Assembly (NCBI GenBank): GCA_963556695.1
Contig: CAUWAG010000010.1
Span: 3,100,001-3,164,000 of the forward strand
DNA: 64,000 nt
Source: Anthostomella pinea
Lineage: Eukaryota; Ascomycota; Sordariomycetes; Xylariales; Xylariaceae
Reading direction: 5' to 3'
The stretch's first letter is position 1; every line of letters starts with the position of its first letter. Both the position numbers and the translations under genes were made by a program. The notes below the pieces were generated by a model. That model saw nothing but the letters and a program-made list of their open reading frames with translations, was not told where the DNA came from and searched no databases. Positions 1-10,700 of this stretch are shown here, piece after piece.

Positions 1-598
1 GCAAGGAAGTCGATGCCCGTGGCGACAAAGTCGTCGACCTGCTCGGGCGTCGTGAGGGCGCCCTCGAGGTCGGCCGTGTCGGCGATGCCGTCCTCGCCGC
101 CCTCGATGCGGCCCGGCTCGGCCTCGGTGCAGATCTGGTGGGCGTTGCAGAAGCCGACGAGCTCCTTGGTCTTGGCGAGGTTCTCCTCCATCTCGTAGTG
201 GCTCATGTCGACCATGATGGAGTCGAAGGGCAAGGTGGAAGCGGCGCGGCGGATCAGGTCGGCGTCCTGCGCGTGGTCCAGGTGGATGGCCACGGGCACT
301 GAGGCGTCTCGCACCGCCTTCGCCGCCGCGTGCACCAGCAGGCCATCGCTGTAGGTGATGGCCCAGGGGAAGACTTGTATGATGAGGGGCGCCCGCTTGG
401 CCTCGGCGGCGCGGATGAAGGCGAGGATGCACTCGATGTTGTATCTGTAACACAGATGTTGGTCAGTATCAAGACCAGAACCAGAGACTTTCGGAAGGGG
501 GATGGTGATGCTTACGCTATGGGTGCGACGACGCCATATCCGCCCTTCTCAGCATCCTCGAGGATCTTGTATGTCCGGTTGTCTTTTTTCCACTCCAT
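1..598 (-). CDS. Class II ketose-bisphosphate aldolase (partial, runs off the left edge)
   Basis: Model: complement(join(<1..444,516..598)). Exon 1 starts at ATG 598 (MEWKKDNRTYKILEDAEKGG) and ends in phase 2 at a GTAAGC donor; the 71-bp intron ends TTACAG. Exon 2 reads YNIECILAFIRAAEAKRAPL and runs past base 1, so the C-terminus is missing. The family (FbaA/GatY/KbaY) cleaves ketose-1-phosphates or bisphosphates to dihydroxyacetone phosphate plus an aldehyde, using zinc. Visible signatures are IHLDHAQD (catalytic Asp and zinc His) and EAEPGRIEGGEDG, the region with the metal-binding Glu. It resembles the tagatose/GatY-like branch more than the fungal glycolytic enzyme, but the exact substrate cannot be read from sequence. 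It shares a 600-bp divergent promoter with the RpiB gene at 1199, which suggests co-regulation in one catabolic cluster. Confidence 0.87.
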
Positions 599-1198
599 GT
601 TGTCAGATGTAGGTCTGTGAAACGGAGCTCGATCAACTTGATGATCGGGTTGTGGGTTTCAATGGATAAGTGAGTATGAACGGCTTTCAAATCATCAATG
701 AGACCGGCATCTTCCCCCGTCAAGCACTTCGTCATAATGCATTCTGGTGTTTTTCAAGATCCGCGACATGCTTGCCGGGTGCCCACCGGAAACTGCATGG
801 CCCCTTGCCGACCTCCTCATGACCCCAACTTGTCCAGGGGTAAGCTTGGAAAAGTAGATCCACCCAAGCTTTCTCCGCCAGTGGAATCCCCCTCGCGTCT
901 CGAGGCAGCGCGGCTAATGTCCACCAGCACCACAATGCAATGCCACGAGGACCAAGGGCCATACTACGCAGGTAGCACACCAGCCGTAGGCCTCGTGACG
1001 TGCGAAAGACCTCAAGAGTCAACGATGCCAATTCGCATAATAGGGGCAACACCACCCCCGCATCCTAGCCTCCCCCCTTTTCGAGCGACGAACTATTCTC
1101 AGTACCTAATCCTACCTACTTGACTCTGGTACTTCCACTTGTCCCCAAAAATTCTCATCACACAATCACACAACACACACATCTTCCCTGCAGTCCAA
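599..1198. promoter_or_regulatory. Divergent promoter region, aldolase / RpiB
   Basis: The 600 bp between two divergently transcribed sugar-phosphate genes contain no convincing ORF. Pyrimidine-rich stretches precede the RpiB start (about 1062-1198), as is common in fungal core promoters. No TATA box or clear regulator palindrome was recognised. The shared promoter is inferred from gene layout only. Confidence 0.5.
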
Positions 1199-1753
1199 AT
1201 GGCAGCCATCAACAAGAAGCTCATCATCGCAATCGGGGGCGACGATGCCGGCTTCGATTACAAGGCGAAGCTGACCGCGGACCTCGAGGCGGATCCCCGC
1301 GTGGCCGAAGTGGTCGATGTCGGACCCAACTCGCCGAGCGACAAGACGCCCTACCCACAATACGCCATAGCAGCAGCCGAGCTGGTGGCCTCTGGGAAGG
1401 CCGATCGCGCCCTGCTCATCTGCGGCACGGGCTTGGGGGTAGCCATCAGCGCCAATAAGGTCGCCGGAGTACGGGCCGTCACGGCCCACGATAGCTTCAG
1501 CGTCGAGCGCGCGGTCCTGTCCAACGACGCCCAGATTCTCTGCCTGGGGCAAAGAGTCATTGGTGTTGAGTTGGCGAGACGGCTGACTAAGGAGTGGCTG
1601 TAAATATCACCATTCCATGAATGTGGTGAGAAGAGAGATGCTAACACCTGGAGCAGTGGTTACACATTCGATCCCACATCGTCATCGGCGACAAAGGTGC
1701 AGGCGATCAATGACTATGACATGCAGCGCTCGCAGGCTGTGGCTGCGGTATGA
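1199..1753 (+). CDS. Ribose-5-phosphate isomerase B / LacAB family sugar-phosphate isomerase
   Basis: Model: join(1199..1599,1657..1753), 165 aa. The protein starts [20 protein letters not shown] and contains [17 protein letters not shown] with the catalytic-type Cys75, then [20 protein letters not shown]. Read without splicing, the frame stops at 1601-1603 right after KEWL. Splicing a 57-bp intron (donor GTAAAT, branch CTAAC at 1641, acceptor GAGCAG) adds [19 protein letters not shown] and a short tail, which matches the C-terminus expected of fungal family members, so the spliced form is preferred. The family interconverts aldose and ketose phosphates (ribose-5-P/ribulose-5-P, allose-6-P, tetrulose phosphates). 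The usual DHAG motif is GDDAG here; from memory other fungal members share this. An upstream in-frame ATG at 1139 exists, but 1199 gives the family-like N-terminus. Confidence 0.9.
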
Positions 1754-1781
1754 GAAGAAGGTAGCGCCTGGATGATTTCAC

Positions 1782-4137
1782 TCAAGTCACTCGAGCCCAT
1801 TCTGCTATCAGGTCATCGCGCAGCGCCGCCATAGGCCAGCCCGTCCGGTTTTCGCAGGCATCGATGAGCGAGAGGATGGCCTTGCGCTTTTCTTCCTCTT
1901 GTACGCATAGTCCAGCTGGAGTTCCTCGAGTGTCAGTAACAGAGGCCCATCGACACGTGGAGTTATCAGTCTGTTTGGAAAACTGATAGTAGGCGGAAAT
2001 GTACGAATACGTACCTCCAAACAGGCACTGGGCAGACATGATCTGGCTCCCTTCATCCCGTAGCTCCATAGCGATACCACATATTGTATTCACGGCTTCG
2101 TGCAGGGTCTTCTGAGTCTTGAGGTAGCTATCAAACCCGGATGAGACGACTGGTCGGTGCAGCGTGATGAGAATGCGAATGAAGTTGTAAATCTGTATCG
2201 ACACCGCGAACATGGGAGGGTGAATCCAGATGGGGGTAAAGAGACTCTGCGAGTCGACCGAGGGCGTTGGCAGGGCCTGGAAGCTCGCACCTAAATGCAT
2301 CTCCCAGCGCTCGAGCTCAGACAAGAGAGCTTCGCCAACATAGGCTCGCCTCTGCGCCGAGTTATCGCCACCGCCGCCGCCGCCGCTGCTGTTGGTGGCG
2401 TCGGTCTTGGAGCAGTAATTGACTGTCTGCGACAAGAGGTAAACAATGCGGTTGGCCAGCTCATCTTGGGTCAGGTCCGGGTAGTCCATCAGTGGACGCC
2501 AAAAGGAGAAGCACCGCCGCCGCTCCCGGAAAGCCGCCCATATGTCCTGGCGGAGCCATGCCCACCAGACCGACTGCCGCAGGCCACCCGATACACCGTT
2601 GACGTTTTGCGACCGCTGGATCCAGAAAACACCCTTGAGGTGCCGCTTCCAGTTGCTCTTAGATGAGTCGAGCATTTCATAGGTAGAGATCACCACTGCA
2701 TGGACAAGGCCGTCTCGTTAGCATTCAAAGTAGTCCTGCATACTACATTCCAGATAAGGAAGACAGAAGGTGCAAACGGAGGTCTTACGAGCAGTGGCCA
2801 AAAGCTCCTCCGAGAGTGTATATGTTTCGTACTGCAGAGCAATCTGCAGGTAATGCAGTGTCTCGTAGTAATACTGCACAGCCATACTAGATGGGTCCGA
2901 TTCCGCTAAAGACGAATGAGCCGCAGCGGCAGCGAGACCACCAGCTTGCAGGGACGTTGCCCTATGTCGTGCGCATAATGCCAGTATCGCTTTACACAAG
3001 CCAACATTACGCAGTGCCAGCCGGATGGCATGAGTGGAGAAGTGTTTCTACCCGAGGTCATAAGAGTTCAGCGAGTTCATGCGAAGAAGCACGAAGCTGA
3101 CAACGCAGAATGATTGGTTCACATACCTGGGGGTCGAACAAGTCCAGCTGCAGTCAAGAAGTCAGCAATATGTACTAATAATACTCCAAGCAATATGCAC
3201 TTCTTGCTTACCCACTGACTGGCTCTCTCGGCAAAGACTCGAAACAGGTAGGCTTCCTCAGACGTCAGCTTAATGTCCTGATCGAGGGACCAAGCATGCC
3301 GCTCCGACGTGCCCACCAGGGCCGGAGGGGCTGCCGTGACAGCCACGGCGATGGGCTGGTTCTCGGTCCCTATCGGACGTGCCTCGGCAGGTGTGGCTTG
3401 GCCGGTTGGCGAAGGCGAATTGTCTTCGAACGGGGCCGGACTCGGGGCCAGCGAGAAGTTGGCGTCAGCCTGGGCCGCGTCGGTGGCCAGCAGGTCGAGC
3501 CAGCGGTTCGAGGCCATGTCGGCCGTCAGCTGCTCCGAGGCCACCGTGTCCGGCGACTGTGCATAGTGGTACGTCTCGGCTATTGGCATCAACAGGGGCG
3601 CAGGTGGGCCTTGTGGTGATAAACCTGAAGCTTCTGCCATCATTTGCTGGTAAGGATTCGAGCCTCGTCTTTCGGGCAGCGCGGCAGCCCCTGTCGACGA
3701 CGGCAGAGATGAGACAACATGAATGCTCTCTTGGCTATATTGCCGCGATGACCTTGTGGGGTTACGCCTCGCCTCTTCACTGTAGACACAGTCGCGATTC
3801 GCTATGGAGCATGGCCCGCAAGTTGGCACTTTAGAGATGTCATCAGCTCCAGTCCATTGCAGCTGAACTCGATGGGGAACATACGGTTCTCGTCACATTT
3901 CTTGTGTCTAGACCGACACGTCAAGCTGTAAACAGGTTAAACAGGTTAAGCTATGAGTTATTTTTACACTACTTGATTGACAAGTGGAAATGCTATTGAA
4001 AGAGGCGCCTACCAACCGGTTCTAGTGCGAAGTCCTCGAGACCTCGACTTGCGCATCCTCTTCGGCTTGGGCGACTGAGGCCCGTCCGGGTCCAGGCTCC
4101 GGGTGGGAGTGTAGCCCGTCTCCATGGTCATGTCCAT
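1782..4137 (-). CDS. Zn2Cys6 transcription factor with fungal-specific TF domain (ARCA-like)
   Basis: Seven-exon model, 625 aa: complement(join(1782..1915,2015..2695,2789..3047,3127..3147,3212..3828,3885..3925,4013..4137)). All phases agree. Every intron has a GT donor and an AG acceptor, and exon 4 is only 21 nt. Splicing exons 1 to 3 rebuilds a complete binuclear zinc cluster around residues 42-67, with C-x2-C-x6-C-x6-C-x2-C-x6-C spacing (CLTCRSRHKKCDEN, then PTCGPCSIANRDC). A basic linker precedes it (KPKRMRKSRSRG). The C-terminal half has the MHR-type helices: ASQWLDLFDPQKHFSTHAIR, HLKGVFWIQRSQNVNG, and the closing EEEKRKAILSLIDACENRTG. Such proteins are nuclear and bind CGG half-sites. 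It is divergent from the kinase gene and next to RpiB, so it is probably the cluster's own regulator; that role is inference. Confidence 0.88.
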
Positions 4138-4809
4138 GGTTATGGCGCTAACAGGTGTTGCCGGGATGAGATCGGAACTTCAGCCGGACAATGTTGATTC
4201 GGATCATGCGCGTGCGCGTCAATGGTCACACGCAAAACGAGGGGCGATGTGATGAGGGAAGTTCTCGTCTCGAGGCCTTTTCGTCAGTTCGCGGATGGAA
4301 GTTTTGGGGAAATGGAATCTGCAGGGACGGGAAACGGGGCAGTCGGGGGGTCGGGGGTGGCACCGATACCCCAACGCTATTCCCCACTCACCCCGCAATG
4401 TGCAACCCCGGCTTCCCCTTTTCTGCGGTGTGATCGTATTGTCGGACCATTCCCCGCACTGATTGCGGAGGATACTGGTCACTTGCCCCTTTTCATCAGA
4501 GCCCCGGAAGGTCTCCGACACTAGCCGGAATCTGCGCTTCGGGGATGGACGCGAGACGCGAACCCCCCTGAGGATTCCCCTCATGTAGTTGGGGGAAACA
4601 AAGGGCCTCTCCGACTGCAATGCAACCATACGCGATTCGCTGATCCACGATAGAATCATGTATCTCAAATAGGGCTCGGAGGACCCCCACCCCATGAGGG
4701 CTGTTGCTGTCAATTCCAGTGTAATTTGCAACGTATCAGTGAACTCGAACTTCAACTTGTCCCATCTTGAGCTTCTTACTCCATTCCATACGTCTGTAAT
4801 TTATCGACC
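4138..4809. promoter_or_regulatory. Divergent promoter region, Zn2Cys6 regulator / dihydroxyacetone kinase
   Basis: 672 bp between two divergent genes. It holds several CCCCGC/CCCCGG-type runs (about 4378-4412 and 4450-4456) resembling CreA carbon-repression sites (SYGGRG on the other strand), and scattered CGG triplets that could serve a Zn2Cys6 protein. Open frames exist on both strands but none resembles a protein. Binding-site assignment is inference from motif likeness only. Confidence 0.45.
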
Positions 4810-6899
4810 ATGTCGGACAAGCACTTCTTTCCGTAAGCCAAGGCCGGAGGTGCTGGAACATGGAGGCAGTGTACTGACAATCTTCACAGTGAGACGGCAG
4901 CCAATACCCTGGTTCCCAAGTATCTAAGGGCCTTCACAGCGGCGAACCCGCACCTGGGCCTTATCGACTCCGAGAGAGTTGTTTATGAGAAGAGGCATGA
5001 TAGGGGCACGGTCTCGGTCATCTCCGGCGGCGGCAGCGGCCACGAGCCCGGATGGTCAGGCTATGTAGGAAGAGGCGCACTGGCTGCCGCTGCGTGCGGC
5101 GACATCTTCGCTTCGCCGAGCACCAAGCAGATCACGGCGGCCATCCGCGCCACCCCCTCCGATGAAGGTCATATCCTCATGATCACCAACTACACCGGCG
5201 ACAACCTGCATTTCGGTCTCGCGGCAGAGCGAGCGAAGGCAGATGGAACGTGCAAGAACATTGCTGTCGTACCCCTGACTGACGATGTGTCGTTGGGAAG
5301 GAGCAAGTCCGCCGTGGTAGGCAGGAGAGGCATGCCCGGTCACATTATTCGTGAGTTTCCAGCCGGCGTGCTCGCTGTATTCAATCTATGGAACGTAACG
5401 AAACGTCACTAACAAGCTTATAAACCAAAGCTGCCAAGATTGCTACAGCAGCAGCTGCAAGGAAATACTCATTCGAACGATGCCTCAACCTGGCTCAAGC
5501 GGTTAATGCCGAGGTCGTCTCCATAGGATCCGCGTTAGATCACTGCCACGTCCCGGGACGGGCCAAGCACGAGACTCTTCCTGCTGACGTGGTTGTCGTC
5601 GGTGCTGGCATCCACAACGAGCCGGGGGCCCAGAGGTTAAGCCCCTTTCCCCCGGTAGAGGACCTGATTGCGCACTGTCTTAGACTCCTCTGCGACCCGA
5701 TGGACACCGAAAGAGCCTTCGTCGACTTCCACAAGGACGATGCCGTGGTGCTTCTGATCAACAACTACGGTGGTGTCAGCAACCTGGAGCTGGGTGCCTT
5801 AACAGATGAAGTCATGGTCCAATTAGGCCGGTCATGGGACATCAAGCCGACAAGAGTCCTGTCAGGATCCTTCGAAACCTCGCTAAACGGCCCCGGCTTC
5901 TCCATCTCCTTGTGCAACATCACCAACGTCGCGAACAAGGTTTCCGCGCCTGTCGAGGAGCTGCTGGATCTCTTCGACATGAAAACGGAGGCGGTCCACT
6001 GGCCCAACGTTTCCTCCTCTGAGGCTTACAAGACGCAGACCAATGACACCATCGACGAGGTCAGAGGGGGAGGTCCAGAGGCGACGTTTGAGAACGATAT
6101 CAAAGGTAAGTAACATCCCCCAATACTCAACGAGCATCCTAGTTCATTTACTTACCTGCCAATTTGTCAGTCGAACCCAAGTTACTAGACACTGTAATCC
6201 GATCAGCCTGCAAAGCTGCCATTGCTGCGGAGCCGGATCTGACGAAATGGGACATGATCATGGGTGACGGTGATTGTGGTGAAGCTGTACAAGGCGTGTC
6301 AGAAGGTAAATCCGTCAACCAGCCCTTATGAGGGGCCAGACGCTATTGCGAGCTCATGCTGACTCTTTGCCATTAAAGACGTAATCGCGATACTGGACCG
6401 CGGCGAGAACAAGGACGGTTCCATCATGAAGTTCCTCCTGGCCACGACCGACGCCGTCGACAACATGGGCGGCAGCCTAGGCGCGATCCTGGGCATCCTG
6501 CTCTCCGCCTTCACCTCTTCCCTTCAAGAAGCCGTCGGCCGCTCCTCCTCTCAAGACGCCGCCTCGAGGGCGCCCACGTACGCAGAGGCGCTGGCGCGGG
6601 CCGTCGAGACGCTGAAGAAGTACACCGGCGCGCGCGAGGGCGACCGCACCGTCATGGACGTCCTCATCCCCTTCGCCGAGGCGTTCGCGGCGACCGACGG
6701 TGACCTCACGGCCGCGGTTAAAGTGGCCCACGACAAGGCCGAAGGCACTCGGCATCTCAAGGCCAAATTTGGCCGCGCGTCGTACGTGGCCGAGGCGCAG
6801 GGGCAGGCCATTCCCGACCCGGGCGCTTGGGCGTTCTACGAGTGGGTGGCGGGCATGCAGCGGGCGATCGAGCAGCAAGCGGCGACTGCAAGCTCGTAG
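4810..6899 (+). CDS. Dihydroxyacetone kinase (DhaK-DhaL fusion, Dak1 type)
   Basis: Five-exon model, 604 aa: join(4810..4832,4890..5350,5431..6105,6171..6305,6379..6899); phases close and all introns are GT-AG. The ATP-dependent single-chain Dak enzymes phosphorylate dihydroxyacetone, and some relatives use glyceraldehyde or tetruloses such as erythrulose. The N-terminal MSDKHFFPETAANTLVPKYL is typical. The DhaK domain shows SGGGSGHEPGW (His59), NYTGDNLHFG and GAGIHNEPGAQ, whose His223 is at the position that binds the ketose covalently as a hemiaminal. The DhaL domain (from about residue 388) has the Mg-ATP motif MGDGDCGEAVQ and DNMGGSLGAI. All key residues seen are intact. Length matches fungal Dak1. 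It lies divergent to the regulator and tail-to-tail with the broken hydrolase; with RpiB and aldolase it supplies the kinase step of a short-ketose pathway. Confidence 0.94.
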
Positions 6900-7118
6900 G
6901 CTCGTGTAGAGTAGGATTTCGTTTGGCAACTGTACCACTACTTTACCGTCTGCAATGCTCCTTGGAAACAGGACTCTAAATATACTTGATTAATGACACT
7001 GCTATCGTCTGCGCAGCAATTTCGCCTGCTAGCCAAACTTTATAATTGCACTTGTCATTATTATCATCCCTATCATCTTCTGCGAGTCTTTCTGCGAGTG
7101 AAAAGTTTATGGTTACAG

Positions 7119-8092
7119 CTAGATCCGAAGCGCCTCCTTGAGCTCCTGGATGATAAGTGCATTCATCTTCTCCTTCTGGCCCCATTCGGGGGTGCCGGGC
7201 TTGCACGTCTTGTCAAAGGCATGCGGCATCCCCTCCATGACCTCGTGGACGACCTTGCGCTTCCCGTCCTTGAGCTTCGCGGCCAGGTCGTTCGCCTCGG
7301 GCGCGCAGTTGTCGCCGCCGCACGTGAGGATGACGACGTGGTCCGGGAACAGGGCCGGGTCGGCGCGTCCGGACGAGCACCGGGGATCCTTGCGCGTCTC
7401 CGGGTCCGGCGTCCAACACTCGTCGAACAGGGCGGCCATGTGCGCCGGGATGGGTTGAATGGGCGTCTCGACTTGCTTCCTCTCCGCCGCTGGGACTGAG
7501 AGGTCCACAGTTGGGTAGACGGCGACGACGACTGGGATCTGCAACTGCTTCAGGTCGTCGTCTTGAGAAGCGGTCAAGGTCTTGCGAACGTCGAGGCGGC
7601 GACGAGCGCCAGGAGCCCGCCCGCGCTGAAGCCGGAGAGGGCGACGCGGCTGGCGTCGTAGACGTCGGGCTGGCTCGCGACCCAGCGCAGGACGTCCTCG
7701 GTGTCGTGCACGGCGGCGGGGAAGGGGTCCTCGGGCGCCTTGCGGTAGTCGGCATCCAGAACGACGAGGCCCGGGATTTCGCGAGCGACCTGGGCGCAAT
7801 AGGGGCGGTCCTGGCCGAACCAGTGGAAGACCAAGCCGCTGCCGTGCCAGTTCACGAGGACGGGCGTGGGGCCGCCCGAGGCCGTGGAAGCAGCAGCCTC
7901 TTTGGAGCGGTAGAGGCGTCCGGCAATGGTGCGGCTTCCGTCTCCGTGTCCGTCGCGTGAGGGGATCTGCACGGGTGTCTCCTCGACGTCCTCCAGGACG
8001 TCGGTGGCGTCGTCGGGCTGGTCGAATTGAAGGCGCGCAGCGGTCACGGCCGCTTTGAGCTCCTCGTAGCGTGCTGGGGAATGGCCAGTCAT
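7119..8092 (-). pseudogene. Alpha/beta hydrolase fold-3 (HSL-type esterase), frameshifted
   Basis: Two overlapping minus-strand frames make one hydrolase. The N-terminal part starts MTGHSPARYEELKAAV at 8092 and carries the oxyanion motif NWHGSG, LDADYRKAPEDPFPAA and the nucleophile elbow GFSAGG. It then stops just after AASTFARP (7574). The C-terminal part continues in another frame from LTASQDDDLKQLQIPVV with the acid-side motif TCGGDN and the His in MPHAFDK, ending EALRI. No GT-AG intron of workable size restores the frame (tested 7500-7620), so one base appears to be missing near 7580. Catalytic Ser, Asp and His are otherwise intact, so the break may be recent or a sequence error. Function would be carboxylester or lactone hydrolysis. 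It converges on the kinase gene and could belong to the same cluster. Confidence 0.7.
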
Positions 8093-8218
8093 GTTTGCGG
8101 AAGGGGAAGTTTGGTATGCGATGAACAGATACAAGATCAAGTCAAAAAGAAGACGCAGAAAACGATGGTCTCTTTTAAATACTCAAACTTGATGAGAATA
8201 TTATGTAATCTTCCAGAC

Positions 8219-8290
8219 GCTGATAAGCTGACAAGCTGACACTCGCTGACACGCTGCCACTCGCTGACACGCTGGCACGCTGTGCCACTG
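8219..8290. repeat. Degenerate short tandem repeat (GCTGACAC/GCTGACAA units)
   Basis: The stretch after the hydrolase promoter repeats GCTGACAAGCTGACACTCGC-like units, with CTCGCTGACACGCTG occurring twice. It marks the passage from gene-rich to transposon-rich DNA. No function is claimed. Confidence 0.6.
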
Positions 8291-8559
8291 ATCTTATGGC
8301 GATACAACAGACGACCCGGAACTCTGATATCACAGGTAAGTCCTTACCCAGTGGCAGGATGGTAATAATAGGCTCTTCAGTAAGTCGGCTGAAAGCAGGT
8401 TGTTGATGTAAGGATCTGTGTGGGTCACGTGATCCAGCCCAAGAACTGTTAGGTGGTGTTCATGCAGGTTAAGGTCCATCTCCGGTGTGATACTTCAAAC
8501 TAAAGCGACATAACAGCGGGGCCATAAAATTGGAACAGCCCTCAAATTGGGACTGTTTC

Positions 8560-9350
8560 CACACTAAAAGACCACACTTACACCCACCTATATCACTATT
8601 AAAAATAAAGCTGTAAATACTAGAAATAATACATTTAAATCGTCTTTTTTTAGTATGTTTTATAATGTAAAAATTATTAGGTATGATACAGTGGGACAAG
8701 GCGTAATAAAGGTTGAAAATAACACTTTTAAGCTTAAAATTAAAAATTCCGGCTTTTGTGCCTTTATCCTTTTTAATCTAGTAAAAGTTTTATTACGTTA
8801 AAATGCTTTTTATATATATTTTTAAAAACCTCGCCAAAATAATTACCGTTATAAACGGTAACAAAATATCTCTTTATAAAGCCTTTTAACGTTATAAAGT
8901 ATTAAAACTAACCCTTCTTTACAAAGTTAAAAGCATTACGATAATCTAAACGTAACTTGATTATAAAAAGGTTTATATTAAAAAAATTAATGGGTTCAAA
9001 ATTTTTAAAAAAGGGTAAGCTATGCATTAACTTATAGTAATTTAAGGTATATTATTTAAAAAATCTTATAATTCAAAACATAATCGGATTTTTTCAAGTA
9101 TAAATATTAATAACTTGTATAACTTGTATAACTTGTATAAAAAATTTGTCTTTATTAAACCGCAAAAACGGGTAAATGCCGACAAATACGGCATTATATA
9201 AGGCTAATAATACGTAAATTATTTAACTTAAATAATTTTTAAACGGCTAATCAGAACATTATAAGTTTAATAGCTTTATAATAAATAATTCTAGTTCAAC
9301 GTAGGTCACAAGCAAGTGGGACACTTTCACGAACCTCTCAAACTTTAAAC
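8560..9350. other. Very AT-rich gene-free block (RIP-like)
   Basis: About 790 bp dominated by A/T (long TTTAAAA, TATATATT and AATTTTT runs) between normal-GC DNA and a transposase remnant. It includes three copies of AACTTGTAT near 9112-9140. Similar AGTGGGACA words occur near 8690 and 9314. No coding frame survives. Composition and the neighbouring broken transposase fit RIP-mutated repeats, which is inference since no unmutated copy is available to compare. Confidence 0.65.
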
Positions 9351-9380
9351 TTTTAACCAGTATTCCTTCACCCACAACAA

Positions 9381-10700
9381 TGGCACTCCGTTATAATGAA
9401 TCAGACATGCAGCTAGCTGTCTAAGCTAAAAAATGAGACCCTCATATTTCTGTTCAAAAGCTTGCAAAAAATTTCTATCTATTAATCTCTATACTGGCTC
9501 AAAGAATCGCCGGCTGACTATCATGACGTAATAGCATGACCAATTCTTTGCAATTTATGGTTTCTGAAGAGAATGCTATTTGCTCCTTTATACTCGACCT
9601 GGATGTGCAAATATTTCCGCCCCGTTACACCTATATTGAAGATATAACAAATCAATTATTGGTGACGTGTAGGGCTGGACGCGTAAGAAAGAACTGGACA
9701 ACGAACTTTATTAAATGTACACCATACCTCTAGACGCGTTTTTATTGCAGGATAGATTACTTAAGAGTCTTGAAACAAAGATCCAGACGTGTATCACGCG
9801 TGGTTTTGCTAAGTTGCAGCAGCAGTTACAAAACATAGTATCTAAGACGCGGATATTTATAATTTCAACAAGACTAGCTTTATAATGGGCATTATTGGGT
9901 CCAGTATAGTCATTACACGCGCTAAAAACATGACAGGCCTAGACAAGCTTATCAAGGTAATGAGAAATAGTCTATAACAATCTTTGCTATTAATGCTGAT
10001 GGTTGGGTGGTCCCACCGTTCATCATTCTACAGGGCAAAACCCACCTCGTGTTGAATACACGGATGTTGATTGATTCTATTGATTGTTCTGCTCTCCGTG
10101 CAGAGATTGGTCACCTGTCTTCTTGGTGGGTCAGATGCCCTGTGCGTCTCTGCCCCACTGGAGATCTTCCGGTGTCTATCTCTGGCTCCCATTGAACACC
10201 TCGCGTCATGGTATCGCGACACAACATTACCACGCAATTGGAAGGTGGCTGTGTCCAACAACGGGTGGACTACGAATGAGATCGGTTTGAAATAGATTCG
10301 GTATTTTGACAAGTATACCAGACCGCATATGACCACCAACAAATATTTCCTTATCCTGGATAGTCATGAAAGCCACCATTTCCAGGTCTTTAAGGATTAT
10401 TGTCAGAATAATAGTATCATTACCCTTTATATACCTGTCCACTCGTCATACAGGTCCCATCCTTTAGATGTCAGTTGTTTTAGCCCGCTCAAACAAGCTT
10501 ATAGTTGCTTAATTGAGGATCTCATCTGGCATTATATAACTTATGTTTCAAAGAAGGACTTTCTTACCACTTTTTGTGAAGCACACAACGATGTTATAAC
10601 ACGAGAAAGCGTTTGAACAGGTTTTAGTGCCACTGGCGTTGTTCCTTTTGACCCCACAGGCGGACGAGGTACAAGGAGGAGACCAGTCCGAGGCAATCTT
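9381..10700 (+). mobile_element. Degenerate pogo/Fot1-type (Tc1-mariner) transposase remnant A
   Basis: Translating across stops and frame changes recovers the order of a pogo/Fot1 transposase. An N-terminal helix-turn-helix region starts MALRYNESDMQLAV and is quickly hit by stop codons. A CENP-B-like DNA-binding part follows (ICSFILDLDVQIFPPRYTYI, EDITNQLL). The DDE core shows a TSFIMGII block, ASWYRDTTLPRNWKVAVSNN, and FLILDSHESHHFQVFKDYCQ followed by LYIPVHSSYRSHPLDVSCFS. The region near 10040-10190 does not align in my reading and may be extra sequence. The last recognisable residues, TGFSATGVVPFDP, lie at about 10619-10657. Many stops and AT bias indicate inactivation, probably by RIP. 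Terminal inverted repeats were not identified. Confidence 0.8.

Noticed and set aside
7500..7620. An intron to explain the esterase frame change
   Set aside because: All GT...AG pairs tested gave the wrong phase except a 23-bp one, which is not credible; a frameshift fits better.
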